From positions 1 through 34,292 of the forward strand of contig SYAP01000298.1 in assembly GCA_005787565.1 (NCBI GenBank): a DNA stretch of 34,292 bases, in the 5' to 3' direction. Source of the DNA: Verrucomicrobiaceae bacterium. Lineage in GTDB: Bacteria > Verrucomicrobiota > Verrucomicrobiia > Verrucomicrobiales > Akkermansiaceae. Position numbers and translations under genes: made by a program. Positions within the stretch are counted from its first letter, which is position 1, and each line of letters opens with the position of its first letter. A model generated the notes under the pieces. It worked only from the letters and a program-made list of their open reading frames with translations, was not told the DNA's origin and did not search any database. Shown piece by piece: positions 26,195 to 33,073 of the stretch.

Positions 26195-26331
26195 GGAGGT
26201 ACCATGTGGGTCCGAGACTTTCAATGAGGATCAGGCGAGGGCATCACCTGAGAGTCCGCGTGCATCGGTGTTGTCCATTCTTGATCGTGTGGTGTCGTTG
26301 TGTGCAAGGGAACGGAAGGACTCTTAGTCCT
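26195..26331 (+). promoter_or_regulatory. Attenuator-like leader with short ORF and alternative stems
   Basis: GGAGG (26195-26199) stands four bases before ATG at 26204, opening a seven-codon frame MWVRDFQ that stops at 26225-26227. Four segments can pair in mutually exclusive ways: GACTTTCA (26216-26223) with TGAGAGTC (26249-26256); AGAGTCC (26251-26257) with GGACTCT (26318-26324); AGGACT (26317-26322) with AGTCCT (26326-26331). The last stem ends ten bases before the ATG at 26341. Function is inferred from layout only. Confidence 0.4.
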
Positions 26332-26340
26332 GTCACTGGA

Positions 26341-27195
26341 ATGAAGGAGAGTAAAAATTCTAAAAAAGCTGCGCCCGATCTGGTGATCAGACTGGTTCCT
26401 GAGTTGTTTGACAAGGGCGCCGATCTTGGTGATTTCGATGAGGATCTGCACGGAGAGATTGATGATTATGAATTGTATCCGGCAGGCTCCCCGAAATCGG
26501 TTCCTATTGCATTCGGTAGAAGCGCTTCAGCGTTTGCGACAAACCAATCCACTTTTCCAGAGTCCAAAGCAAAAAGAAGTTCACCAAGTGGTTTGAACTG
26601 TAGTCCCGCCGTGCGCAGGCGAATCATGCAGGAGATCCGAAATGGTGAGTATGACGAGACCCTTGTTTTCAATTTCCTTAATGGTCTTGTTCCAGGGACT
26701 CCGGAATTCAACGCAGCCTATGTGAATGCCCGAATCAAGCAATACGGTGAACAGAGTCGTCCAGATGCCGTGAACTGTCTGAAAGCGGAAGAGCCGTATC
26801 AGGGGTTGACCATTGACGAGGAGTTCGGGGTCACGAAGCCCAAGGAGGTCCATTCCGTGGACGAGAGATTGCTGCTCAGAAATCCGTGGGTGATCCGGTC
26901 CTTTCGAGATGTGGAAGCGATCTTCGGACTCGGATTCTGGGTGTGGATCCTCCTGCAGTTAGGGTCCGAGATCAGTCTGGTGTGGGCGTTGGTTGATCAG
27001 TTTTATCTGAAGGCGACCCTTGTGGTTCCGGTTGTGATCGGACTCTATCTGGCTGCGGACCTGGTTCTTTGGGCGCGGATACGGATGAGAGTTTATCATC
27101 ATGCGGTCAGGCCAGCGCTGCTAGTGTTGGCAGGCGGCGCTCTCATTCCTGCGGCCCTATGGCTCAGCGTTATCCTTTGGGAGGTGAAGATTTAA
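26341..27195 (+). CDS. Hypothetical membrane protein with three C-terminal helices
   Basis: I do not recognise this 284-residue protein. The N-terminal half is hydrophilic, starting MKESKNSKKAAPDLVIRLVP, then an acidic stretch (LGDFDEDLHGEIDDYELYP), a Ser-rich region and a helical segment (SPAVRRRIMQEIRNGEYDETLVFNFLNG). The C-terminal third holds three hydrophobic segments: about residues 193-220 (GFWVWILLQLGSEISLVW), 226-246 (ATLVVPVVIGLYLAADLVLW) and 259-281 (PALLVLAGGALIPAALWLSVIL). It is therefore probably an inner-membrane protein with a cytoplasmic N-terminal domain. The frame stays open back to 26116; the ATG at 26341 is chosen because upstream codons look non-coding. The next gene starts seven bases later. 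It is the first of a tight five-gene cluster of unknown function. Confidence 0.72.
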   Translation: MKESKNSKKAAPDLVIRLVPELFDKGADLGDFDEDLHGEIDDYELYPAGSPKSVPIAFGRSASAFATNQSTFPESKAKRSSPSGLNCSPAVRRRIMQEIRNGEYDETLVFNFLNGLVPGTPEFNAAYVNARIKQYGEQSRPDAVNCLKAEEPYQGLTIDEEFGVTKPKEVHSVDERLLLRNPWVIRSFRDVEAIFGLGFWVWILLQLGSEISLVWALVDQFYLKATLVVPVVIGLYLAADLVLWARIRMRVYHHAVRPALLVLAGGALIPAALWLSVILWEVKI

Positions 27196-27202
27196 TCCGG
27201 CG

Positions 27203-27676
27203 ATGAGTGATCGAATTCGAATGAAGAATTTCATGAGGAGCCTTGAAGAGCTGGGCGATTTTGAATCGATCGCCAGCAAGTTCCTCGAATTGGCGACTCC
27301 CTTCGAGGGGGTGGTTTCCCCTAGCAAAGTGGAGGATCTCGGGTTTCTGGTGGCATTTTGCAATCATTTCCGCATGCCTTTGGCGGAGATGTATTGGGAA
27401 GGTGAAGGGGAGGTTGACATGCAGGTGATGGCTTGGCTTGCGGATGTGGCAACGGTGCCGACCTCGATCCTGTATAGTCCAAGCTCCGGATTGCGACAGG
27501 CTTTGGGGCCGTTTGTGATGCGTTTCGGCATGATGCCCCGGAGCAAGTACGATTTATTCATCCGTCCGGGGGTGGTGCCCGAAGATGAGTCCATTGAAGA
27601 GGTTCCCTCGCACAAGTGGGCGACCAACGTTGTTGTGGACTTCAGAATGTTGAACGCAGCGTCGAATCCATCATGA
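27203..27676 (+). CDS. Hypothetical soluble protein
   Basis: I do not recognise this 157-residue protein. It starts MSDRIRMKNFMRSLEELGDF and is predicted soluble, with mixed helix and strand: FLELATPFEGVVSP, then LGFLVAFCNHFRMPLAEMYW (amphipathic), ending VVVDFRMLNAASNPS. There are no cysteine clusters, signal peptide or Walker motifs. It begins seven bases after the membrane-protein gene, and its TGA stop overlaps the ATG of the next small gene (ATGA), which supports translational coupling and argues that both are genuine. It could act with the membrane protein, since the two are always next to each other here, but that is inference from position. Confidence 0.68.
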   Translation: MSDRIRMKNFMRSLEELGDFESIASKFLELATPFEGVVSPSKVEDLGFLVAFCNHFRMPLAEMYWEGEGEVDMQVMAWLADVATVPTSILYSPSSGLRQALGPFVMRFGMMPRSKYDLFIRPGVVPEDESIEEVPSHKWATNVVVDFRMLNAASNPS

Positions 27677-27813
27677 ATTTCTACCAATTTCGCCGAATTG
27701 CCGTTCTTCTTTGTCTTCTTCATGCTGTGGAGAGGCTCAGGGCGGAGGATTTGAGCGAGCCACGAATGACTTTCCCGATCACAGGCAACATCAGAAATCC
27801 AAGTTATGAATGA
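27673..27813 (+). CDS. Small exported peptide (46 residues), hypothetical
   Basis: This gene starts inside the stop codon of the previous one (ATGA) and its own end overlaps the start of the helix-turn-helix gene by eight bases, which is good evidence that it is real despite its size. The N-terminus, MNFYQFRRIAVLLCLLHAVE, is Arg/Arg plus a short hydrophobic run, like a secretion signal; the cysteine at residue 15 (LLCLL) does not sit in a standard lipobox. The mature part would be only about 22 polar residues (EDLSEPRMTFPITGNIRN). It could be a secreted signal, a membrane-associated peptide or a remnant. No homologue comes to mind. Confidence 0.55.
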   Translation: MNFYQFRRIAVLLCLLHAVERLRAEDLSEPRMTFPITGNIRNPSYE

Positions 27814-28273
27814 ACCATCCGAAGAGCAAGATAAGTGGTTGGCTTTGCAGCGTGCTTTGGAAAGCCAGGTTGACCTTTCCGGTGATGAGATCGGAGGGAA
27901 GGAGATTGCGGGCAAGAGAGTCAGACATAGCCCAAGGGTGAAATTGATGTGTGTGATGGAAGCGCTTAAGAACGAGAAGCGGCAGGTGGATATCGCAAAG
28001 ATATACGGGGTTTCCCCGCCCTTGGTGAGCATTTGGAAGAAGCGCGCGCTTGAGGGAATCGTTTTCGCCCTGACCAACCAGACGAAGATCCCGATGATGC
28101 CGGTGGCATCGTTCGGAGGGGATATTCTGGAGGTGGAAGACGTGATCCGTCCGGAGCCAACGAAGTCTCCAGAGCGTGTCTCCAATGGAGAGGGGAATGT
28201 GGGATCGATCCATCCGGAGATCATCCAGTGGATGAAGCAGATTGAGGGCCGGTTGTCCAAGTTGGCGATTTGA
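27806..28273 (+). CDS. Helix-turn-helix protein, transposase-OrfA-like DNA-binding domain
   Basis: A 155-residue protein with a helix-turn-helix at about residues 44-83: RVKLMCVMEALKNEKRQVDI, then AKIYGVSPPLVSIWKKRALEG, the pattern of IS3 OrfA and related homeodomain-like domains (helix 2 with Q-x-x-IA, helix 3 with VS-x-W). The remainder is polar, without a DDE nuclease, and ends in an amphipathic helix (EIIQWMKQIEGRLSKLAI) that could dimerise. With no second transposase frame after it and no inverted repeats, domestication as a regulator is more likely than an active insertion sequence. It overlaps the small exported-peptide gene by eight bases and is followed by the last gene of the cluster. 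Confidence 0.68.
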   Translation: MNEPSEEQDKWLALQRALESQVDLSGDEIGGKEIAGKRVRHSPRVKLMCVMEALKNEKRQVDIAKIYGVSPPLVSIWKKRALEGIVFALTNQTKIPMMPVASFGGDILEVEDVIRPEPTKSPERVSNGEGNVGSIHPEIIQWMKQIEGRLSKLAI

Positions 28274-28296
28274 GAACGAACCAGACCAAAGAGATT

Positions 28297-28791
28297 ATGA
28301 TTTCACCCGACCAACGGATGAAAGCCTGTAAGGGGGCACACCAGGATCCGGAAGGAGTTTTACAAGACTCCCTCCGGGTCCACAGGGTTGGTATGGGTAT
28401 GATTTCCACCATGGGACCCGGGGGGGAAAGCATGGTGGATGCCGGCCGTCAACGGCTGGCAAAGGCGGAGGTGCGGAGCGCTGTGCCCGTGCCTCCGCCT
28501 ACACTTTCAGCGGAGTTTGGACTGTCCGGGCGGAGCCATGGCATGAGGTTTCCTCCAGCCATGCCCGTGATGAGGACGGATGCCATGATTGAAGGCAAGG
28601 GAGAAGGATTGGCGGTTTCCGAGGAGCGGAGGAAGGCGGATTTGTTGATCGAGGCACTGACTGGGGTTGATCCCTCCTTCGGGGAGAAACGGGGGGTGAG
28701 TCCATTCACTTTCGTGATGTGGAGATCACGGGCAGTGATGGCCATTCTGAAGGAGTTCAGAGATTGGGATGAGAAGCCCGCTGGTTGGTGA
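28297..28791 (+). CDS. Hypothetical protein, last gene of the orphan cluster
   Basis: I do not recognise this protein (164 residues from ATG 28297; a TTG at 28270 that overlaps the previous stop as TTGA would add nine residues). The first two thirds are low complexity, rich in Gly, Met, Pro and Arg, and lie over a run of strong RNA hairpins, so their translation is doubtful. The last 75 residues look like an ordinary folded domain: SEERRKADLLIEALTGVDPS, then FGEKRGVSPFTFVMWRSRAV and an aromatic end (FRDWDEKPAGW). An in-frame ATG at 28570, just past the hairpins, would give a 73-residue protein containing only that domain. It ends 63 bases before the convergent stop of the kinase gene. Confidence 0.5.
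   Translation: MISPDQRMKACKGAHQDPEGVLQDSLRVHRVGMGMISTMGPGGESMVDAGRQRLAKAEVRSAVPVPPPTLSAEFGLSGRSHGMRFPPAMPVMRTDAMIEGKGEGLAVSEERRKADLLIEALTGVDPSFGEKRGVSPFTFVMWRSRAVMAILKEFRDWDEKPAGW
28344..28563. repeat. Run of five consecutive imperfect hairpins
   Basis: Arms: (i) GGATCCGGAAGGAGT 28344-28358 with ACTCCCTCCGGGTCC 28367-28381; (ii) TCCACCATG 28405-28413 with CATGGTGGA 28431-28439; (iii) GCCGGCCG 28441-28448 with CGGCTGGC 28453-28460; (iv) AGGCGGAGGTGC 28463-28474 with GTGCCTCCGCCT 28489-28500; (v) CATGGCATGAGG 28537-28548 with CCTCCAGCCATG 28552-28563. Most imperfections are G-U wobbles when read as RNA. The right arm of (i) could instead pair with GGACCCGGGGGG (28414-28425) in the loop of (ii). 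Confidence 0.65.
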
Positions 28792-28854
28792 AGAGGCGGG
28801 TGGCGGCATTTTCCGCGGTTTTATTCCGCGATGTTGCTGATGGAGAGCATCCGA

Positions 28855-31119
28855 TCAAGCGGGGAGTCCTGCCAAACGAGCAACATTGGCCTCGATGACC
28901 TTGTCGAGCATGAGAATGTCGATGGGTTTTGTTAGGTAGTCGTCCATTCCGGCCTGGATGGCTTCGTCCCGTGCCTCATTGAAGGCGTGGGCCGAGAGGC
29001 CGATGATCCGGGTGGGACGGGTGTTTTTCGAGCGTTCAAGGTTTCTGACCCTCCGAGTGACCTCAAGTCCATCGAGGCCGGGCATTTCGACATCCATGAA
29101 CACGAGATCGAAAGGATTCCTGCGCAGTTCCGCCAGAGCGTCCGATCCGTTGGTTGTGATGGTTGTGTCACAGGATCGTTGCTCTAGGAGGATTTTCAGC
29201 AGTTGGCTGTTCGTTTCGTTGTCTTCAGCGATCAAGACATTGAATTTCGGGCGAGGTTGCTGGGGTCCTGAAGGCTGGAGAGTGGTGCTTTCCAGGGTGG
29301 GGCGGTGAGGGGATGGATCGACCGATCGTGGCAAAGCGCCGTGCGGGATTTGAGCCGTGGTTTGTGCCGGTTGTATGGTTTGTTCCAAGGTTGAAGTGGT
29401 TGATACCGGTATAGAGAAGCTGAACACGCTTCCGACGCCGGTGCGTGACCGGACCTGAATGGTTCCGCCCATCATTTCGATCAAGCGGCGGCAGATTGCG
29501 AGTCCCAGACCTGTTCCGCCGTAATTTCGAGAAGTGGAGTCGTCGACCTGAGAGAAGGGAGCAAAGAGGTTGTCGATCTTGTCCTGGGGGATTCCGATGC
29601 CAGTGTCAGCGACTTCGAAATGGAGGATGGTTGATTCTCCGTGGGTTTCCGAGCTCAGGTTGAGGGACACGGAGCCTGACTCGGTGAATTTGATTCCGTT
29701 TCCCACGAGGTTGTAGAGGACCTGGCGGAGTCTTCCGCTGTCTCCAACAACGGACTGAGGAAAGATTGGGTCGATCTGGATGGACAGATCGATTTTCCGT
29801 TCATCGGCCGCAGTTTGGAGCATATCGACCACCTCGTTGGCGCAACGGATTGCGGAGAAACTCTCTTTCCTGATGGTAACGGTGCCTGATTCGATTTTGG
29901 AGAAGTCGAGAATGTCATTGAGAATGGTCAACAGGTGATCGCCGCTGTTTCTGATGATATTGACGTGATTCCGCTGTTCCGGAGAGAGTTGTGATGTCAT
30001 CAGCAGGTTGGCATAGCCGAGCACACCGTTGAGAGGAGTCCGGATTTCGTGACTCATGGTTGTGACGAACTCGCTTTTCGCACGGTCCGCCATCTCAGCG
30101 CGTTCTCGGGCGGCTGCCTGTTCCCGTTCGGAATCTCGGACCTTCCGGACGTGGACGGAGAACCAAGACGCAAGCCATGTTAGAGAGCCGAGGAAAGTGA
30201 GTCCGAGAAAGGTGGCGAGGCGGTAGAGGCTTGCGAGGTGCACCTCGCGGTCGGTGGAGAAGACGAGCCCCATGCTTTCACCGCCGAGGTTGAGAGGAGT
30301 GTAGACACTGATTACCTTGCGAGTCGAAGGGGTGTGGATATCATGTTCCATCATTCCTTCGAGGCCGTTTTCAAGGTTGGAAGAGATTTCGTTGAGGACG
30401 GAAGGATGGACATGGAATTGTTGGATGGTGAAATTGGACGGGTGGTGAATGAGTTCGGGGATCCGGTTTTGTTCGATGGACCAGATCCAGAGTTCGGATT
30501 GGCCCATGAGGTAGGTTGCAAGCCGGTCGCTGAAGAACTTGCTGTGGTCGACGCGAAGTCTAACATTCCGAATTCTGCTGTGGGCGCCGATAGGGATTTC
30601 CTCGTGAAGGATCAACTGGTCCAACGAGTGCGTGACGGTAGAAGGAGAGGAATGGAGGGCATGGTGTTGGTCATCGATGAGCGGGAGGGTCCTCAAGTAG
30701 TTTCCGGGAAGGAGCTGGATGCTCAAACGAGTGCCGTCGGACTGTTCAAGATCGATTTGATCGATCATTTCCTGATATCTCGCAAAGAAGCGTTTGACCA
30801 AAGCGACGTCGCGGGAGGTTGTAGGCGAATCATCCGAGAAGGCGTCGAAAGCCTCGGTTGAGACGAGGACCCTGAAGTCATCGCGCATTGCGTCGAACTG
30901 GGTTTCGAGGCTACGGGAGGCACCTGCGGCCTGGGAGACGAGATTATCCGCAGCCGACTCGACATCGAGCTTCATGATCCGGATGGACAGAATGACCGCG
31001 AGGACCTGAAAAAGGAAGAAAAGGAGGAGGATCCAATTGTAGAAGATCTTGGTCGATTTTCCTACCTGCGTGGTGGTTTGTGGTTGGGGGGGTGAGTTTT
31101 CATCGTTGCTTGGTTTCAT
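28855..31119 (-). CDS. Membrane-bound hybrid histidine kinase with receiver domain
   Basis: A 754-residue sensor kinase. Order: TM helix about 25-49 (NWILLLFFLFQVLAVILSI); a 250-residue extracytoplasmic sensor of unknown ligand; a second TM helix about 297-321 (LATFLGLTFLGSLTWLASW); a short coiled coil (EREQAAARERAEMADRAKSE); a HisKA domain with phospho-acceptor His357 in SHEIRTPLNG; an HATPase with N box NLVGNGIKF, G1 DTGIGIPQD and G2 GGTGLGLAICRRLIEMMGG; a Pro/Gln-rich linker; and a receiver domain with phospho-acceptor Asp676 in VFMDVEMPG, Thr/Ser at LSAH and Lys in YLTKP. All catalytic residues are present. The ATG overlaps the TGA of the upstream Cache lipoprotein gene (ATGA); an in-frame ATG 10 codons earlier is the alternative. 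There is no DNA-binding output, so it needs a downstream partner. Confidence 0.94.
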   Translation of the reverse strand: MKPSNDENSPPQPQTTTQVGKSTKIFYNWILLLFFLFQVLAVILSIRIMKLDVESAADNLVSQAAGASRSLETQFDAMRDDFRVLVSTEAFDAFSDDSPTTSRDVALVKRFFARYQEMIDQIDLEQSDGTRLSIQLLPGNYLRTLPLIDDQHHALHSSPSTVTHSLDQLILHEEIPIGAHSRIRNVRLRVDHSKFFSDRLATYLMGQSELWIWSIEQNRIPELIHHPSNFTIQQFHVHPSVLNEISSNLENGLEGMMEHDIHTPSTRKVISVYTPLNLGGESMGLVFSTDREVHLASLYRLATFLGLTFLGSLTWLASWFSVHVRKVRDSEREQAAARERAEMADRAKSEFVTTMSHEIRTPLNGVLGYANLLMTSQLSPEQRNHVNIIRNSGDHLLTILNDILDFSKIESGTVTIRKESFSAIRCANEVVDMLQTAADERKIDLSIQIDPIFPQSVVGDSGRLRQVLYNLVGNGIKFTESGSVSLNLSSETHGESTILHFEVADTGIGIPQDKIDNLFAPFSQVDDSTSRNYGGTGLGLAICRRLIEMMGGTIQVRSRTGVGSVFSFSIPVSTTSTLEQTIQPAQTTAQIPHGALPRSVDPSPHRPTLESTTLQPSGPQQPRPKFNVLIAEDNETNSQLLKILLEQRSCDTTITTNGSDALAELRRNPFDLVFMDVEMPGLDGLEVTRRVRNLERSKNTRPTRIIGLSAHAFNEARDEAIQAGMDDYLTKPIDILMLDKVIEANVARLAGLPA

Positions 31120-32156
31120 GGATTTCGGTGGAACTCCATCAGTTTCCAATTGAGATTCGGGATTGGTGTTGCGATGACCTTCCAGCTGTCCGGGTCAGAA
31201 TCGAGGGTTGAAGAGGGCAGGTTGTTGATCAGGAGCTGGGTTGCCATGGTGCGAACCGCCTGAGATCTGCTATGGAGCATGTTGTAGTCCGACGAGCGGA
31301 AAGTGTCCGAACGAACCGTATCGACATAGCGGTGGGATTTGAGATCGGGGAGTCTGAGGATTCTCATGAGAGGTTCGCCTGTTGCGACGACTGTGCCGGC
31401 CGGGGAGACGAGGATGCAGAAGCGGTTCCGGTTTTCGAAATCGAATGTGCGGATGATGGATTCGACGGTGATATCGAGGCCCGGGACACCGACGAGTTGG
31501 CCCTGATGATAGACCGGGGCGATGCAGGAGATCATCCAACCGCGCCCGGCAGGGTCGACATAGGGTTCGTTGACCCAGACGGCGCGTTTTTCGGGATTGT
31601 GTTTTTCGTCAGCGAGGTAGTAGAAATTGTATGCGGGAATGTCCATTCCCGGGGGGTATTGGGGAAGGACGTCGAAGGGTGGATAGATGCGGTTGTAGCT
31701 GTGTTTGTCATTGTAGTAGGCTTGAACGACGGCGGTGCCTACGGCCCGGGTCAGGAGGGGATCGATGGCTTCGGTTCCAAGGACCACGTTCCAGACCGAT
31801 TCAGTGACGGGGACGACGCCCGAGACGAAGACCGCGGGCAAATTGTTTTTGACGGCACCCGGGCGGTGCAGGACGCCATTCGGTCTGAGTTCGTATTGCG
31901 AGCGGTCGGCAGAGCGAGCCCGTTCATCGAGGTCCGGGTAGAGTGCGGTGATTTGGGTGGCAAGTTCCTGCGTTATTTTCTCGGTTTCGAGTAGTTCGTG
32001 TGTGATCGATTGCGCCATGGCTTCGAGAGCTGCGCGATTTCGAGCAACTTCCTTTGCGTTAGAATCGTTTTGGTTGCAAGAGGTGGCGAGGATTGCGGCA
32101 GAGGTGAATGCGACCCAGCTCAAGGAGCTGAGTTTGGTTGACGGGAGTGCGTGCAT
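31116..32156 (-). CDS. Cache-type sensor lipoprotein, partner of the hybrid kinase
   Basis: The 346 residues start MHALPSTKLSSLSWVAFTSA and continue AILATSC, so a lipobox-like cysteine at 27 probably carries a lipid anchor; this is why ATG 32156 is chosen rather than the longer frame from 32249. The mature protein is a double-Cache (PDC-like) sensor: ALYPDLDERARSADRSQYEL, VFVSGVVPVTESVWNVVLGTE, YPPGMDIPAYNFYYLADEKHNP, VNEPYVDPAGRGWMISCIAP, then VPGLDITVESIIRTFDF and ILVSPAGTVVATGEPLM. Cache domains bind small ligands outside the cell, and here the domain has no transmembrane kinase attached. It overlaps the start of the hybrid kinase, so a ligand-loaded lipoprotein that talks to that kinase is a reasonable but unproven model. 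Confidence 0.84.
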   Translation of the reverse strand: MHALPSTKLSSLSWVAFTSAAILATSCNQNDSNAKEVARNRAALEAMAQSITHELLETEKITQELATQITALYPDLDERARSADRSQYELRPNGVLHRPGAVKNNLPAVFVSGVVPVTESVWNVVLGTEAIDPLLTRAVGTAVVQAYYNDKHSYNRIYPPFDVLPQYPPGMDIPAYNFYYLADEKHNPEKRAVWVNEPYVDPAGRGWMISCIAPVYHQGQLVGVPGLDITVESIIRTFDFENRNRFCILVSPAGTVVATGEPLMRILRLPDLKSHRYVDTVRSDTFRSSDYNMLHSRSQAVRTMATQLLINNLPSSTLDSDPDSWKVIATPIPNLNWKLMEFHRNP

Positions 32157-32179
32157 GAATGGGGGGATAGAGGGTTGTC

Positions 32180-32575
32180 TTATTCGTTTGCGATCCTCTT
32201 GGCCGGGATCGGGCCCGAAGTGCTGGCGGAGAGGGTTTTCATGACCCATTCTTCGAGGGTCAAGCCTTCCGCCAGAGCGGCTTTGGAGTAGGCGCGGAAG
32301 CGGTCGAGATCGATTTCGATCGAGAAGATCTGGCTGGGTGATGGGGATCTGGGAGGAATCGGGAGGGTGTGTGTTGTGGAGTTTTCCGGGTGGGCATTGG
32401 ACATGATTTGCTCGAGGAGCCTCAGGGTCTTTGCGGGAAGGGGGAGGGGGGTGGAGAGCCAGTTATCGACGGTCCGTTTGCTGACGTTGCAAGCGCGGGC
32501 AAGCCAATTGCGGTCGAGGCGATGTTGTTTGAGCCAAAGTTTGACTTTGAGTTTGTTTTGCTCGTCCGGGCTCAT
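32180..32575 (-). CDS. Helix-turn-helix regulator at the head of the sensor operon
   Basis: A 131-residue protein starting MSPDEQNKLKVKLWLKQHRL; a TTG 10 codons upstream is possible but weaker. The helix-turn-helix lies around residues 20-45 (DRNWLARACNVSKRTVDNWL), a XRE/phage-repressor-like pattern. A Pro/Ser-rich linker (TLPIPPRSPSPS) follows, then a second segment, FSIEIDLDRFRAYSKAALAEG and LTLEEWVMKTLS, which resembles ribbon-helix-helix or phage-type dimerisation motifs. It is the first gene of the leftward set, 23 bases before the Cache lipoprotein, so all three genes are likely one transcript. An inverted repeat 32-54 bases upstream of its start would suit autoregulation. It is not a response regulator (no receiver domain). 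Confidence 0.82.
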   Translation of the reverse strand: MSPDEQNKLKVKLWLKQHRLDRNWLARACNVSKRTVDNWLSTPLPLPAKTLRLLEQIMSNAHPENSTTHTLPIPPRSPSPSQIFSIEIDLDRFRAYSKAALAEGLTLEEWVMKTLSASTSGPIPAKRIANE

Positions 32576-32606
32576 TTTGACGCGAGTTAATGAATTTTCG
32601 CGCAAG

Positions 32607-32629
32607 TTTTTTCACGGATCATGAAAAAA
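32607..32629. promoter_or_regulatory. Inverted repeat upstream of the helix-turn-helix gene
   Basis: TTTTTTCA (32607-32614) and TGAAAAAA (32622-32629) form an eight-base dyad with a seven-base centre, in an A/T-rich stretch, 32-54 bases upstream of the leftward regulator gene. A likely operator or promoter element. Confidence 0.5.
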
Positions 32630-33001
32630 ACCATCAAAAACGTAGATTTTATTGCGATGGTTGCATTTGGAGGAAGAGGGGAAGGGATTGTGTGAAATGG
32701 TTGCGCAGGCGAGAGATTGTGGTGACTTGGAGTGTGTGTGAAATCCGAATGGTCGAAAGCGGACGATGGGAGTTGGTGGGGGGGGATGGGTTGGGCGGTT
32801 TGGTTTTCGCGCGGGGGCTTTCGGATGGAAGTGAGTCCGGATGATTCCACCGAATGCATCAATCTGACGGCAGAGGATTGGTTTGGCTGACGGCGGATGA
32901 TCAGGCCGGGCATGCGGCGAGCCTAGAGCAGTGCGGCCGAAGGTTTGACGATGGTGGCGGATGCCCAAGCGAGGGAGTTTGGAGTGGGATGCGGCAAGAA
33001 A
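32630..33001. other. Intergenic region with no recognised gene
   Basis: Between the helix-turn-helix promoter and the terminator of the PEP-CTERM gene. Some frames are open for 60-140 codons, but their proteins are low in known motifs and their codon use is unlike the neighbours. Left of 32690 it is A/T-rich; the rest is GC-rich. No RNA gene or repeat is seen. Confidence 0.5.
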
Positions 33002-33036
33002 ACAACGTTTGCCCCCGAAGGGGGGGCAAACGTTGT
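33002..33036 (-). terminator. Strong intrinsic terminator after the first PEP-CTERM gene
   Basis: ACAACGTTTGCCCCC (33002-33016) and its perfect complement (33022-33036) form a 15-bp stem with a five-base loop, 37 bases past the stop of the leftward gene. On the leftward transcript it is followed by TTTTCTTG. It is the strongest hairpin in the window. Confidence 0.9.
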
Positions 33037-33073
33037 GGTTGATTTGCAAGATGGACCAGGTGGGAGGAGACGG

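Larger units (their letters stand above)
25615..26340. other. Long intergenic region upstream of the orphan five-gene cluster
   Basis: The left 300 bases look like ordinary GC-rich DNA with no recognisable gene. From about 25930 to 26100 base composition shifts to A/T-rich, with runs such as GAAAAAAATG and TGTTTTTTGG, and no start codon context that I would trust. The right part (26116-26340) is open in frame with the next gene but uses many rare Arg and Cys codons, so I treat it as leader, not coding sequence. Smaller elements in it are listed separately. Confidence 0.5.

Noticed and set aside
26116-26340. N-terminal extension of the first orphan gene
   Set aside because: Open in frame but rich in rare Arg and Cys codons, overlaps a seven-codon ORF and alternative stems; treated as leader, though not excluded.
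27806-28273. Insertion sequence of the IS3 type
   Set aside because: The helix-turn-helix resembles OrfA, but there is no OrfB, no inverted repeats, and the gene overlaps its neighbour like an operon member.
28804-28830. Small hairpin CGCGG/CCGCG between the two convergent operons
   Set aside because: Only five base pairs, no U tract on either strand; cannot be called a terminator.
32590-32844. Rightward frame starting in the A/T-rich region before the helix-turn-helix gene
   Set aside because: Starts inside the probable promoter, composition unlike a protein, no recognised motif.
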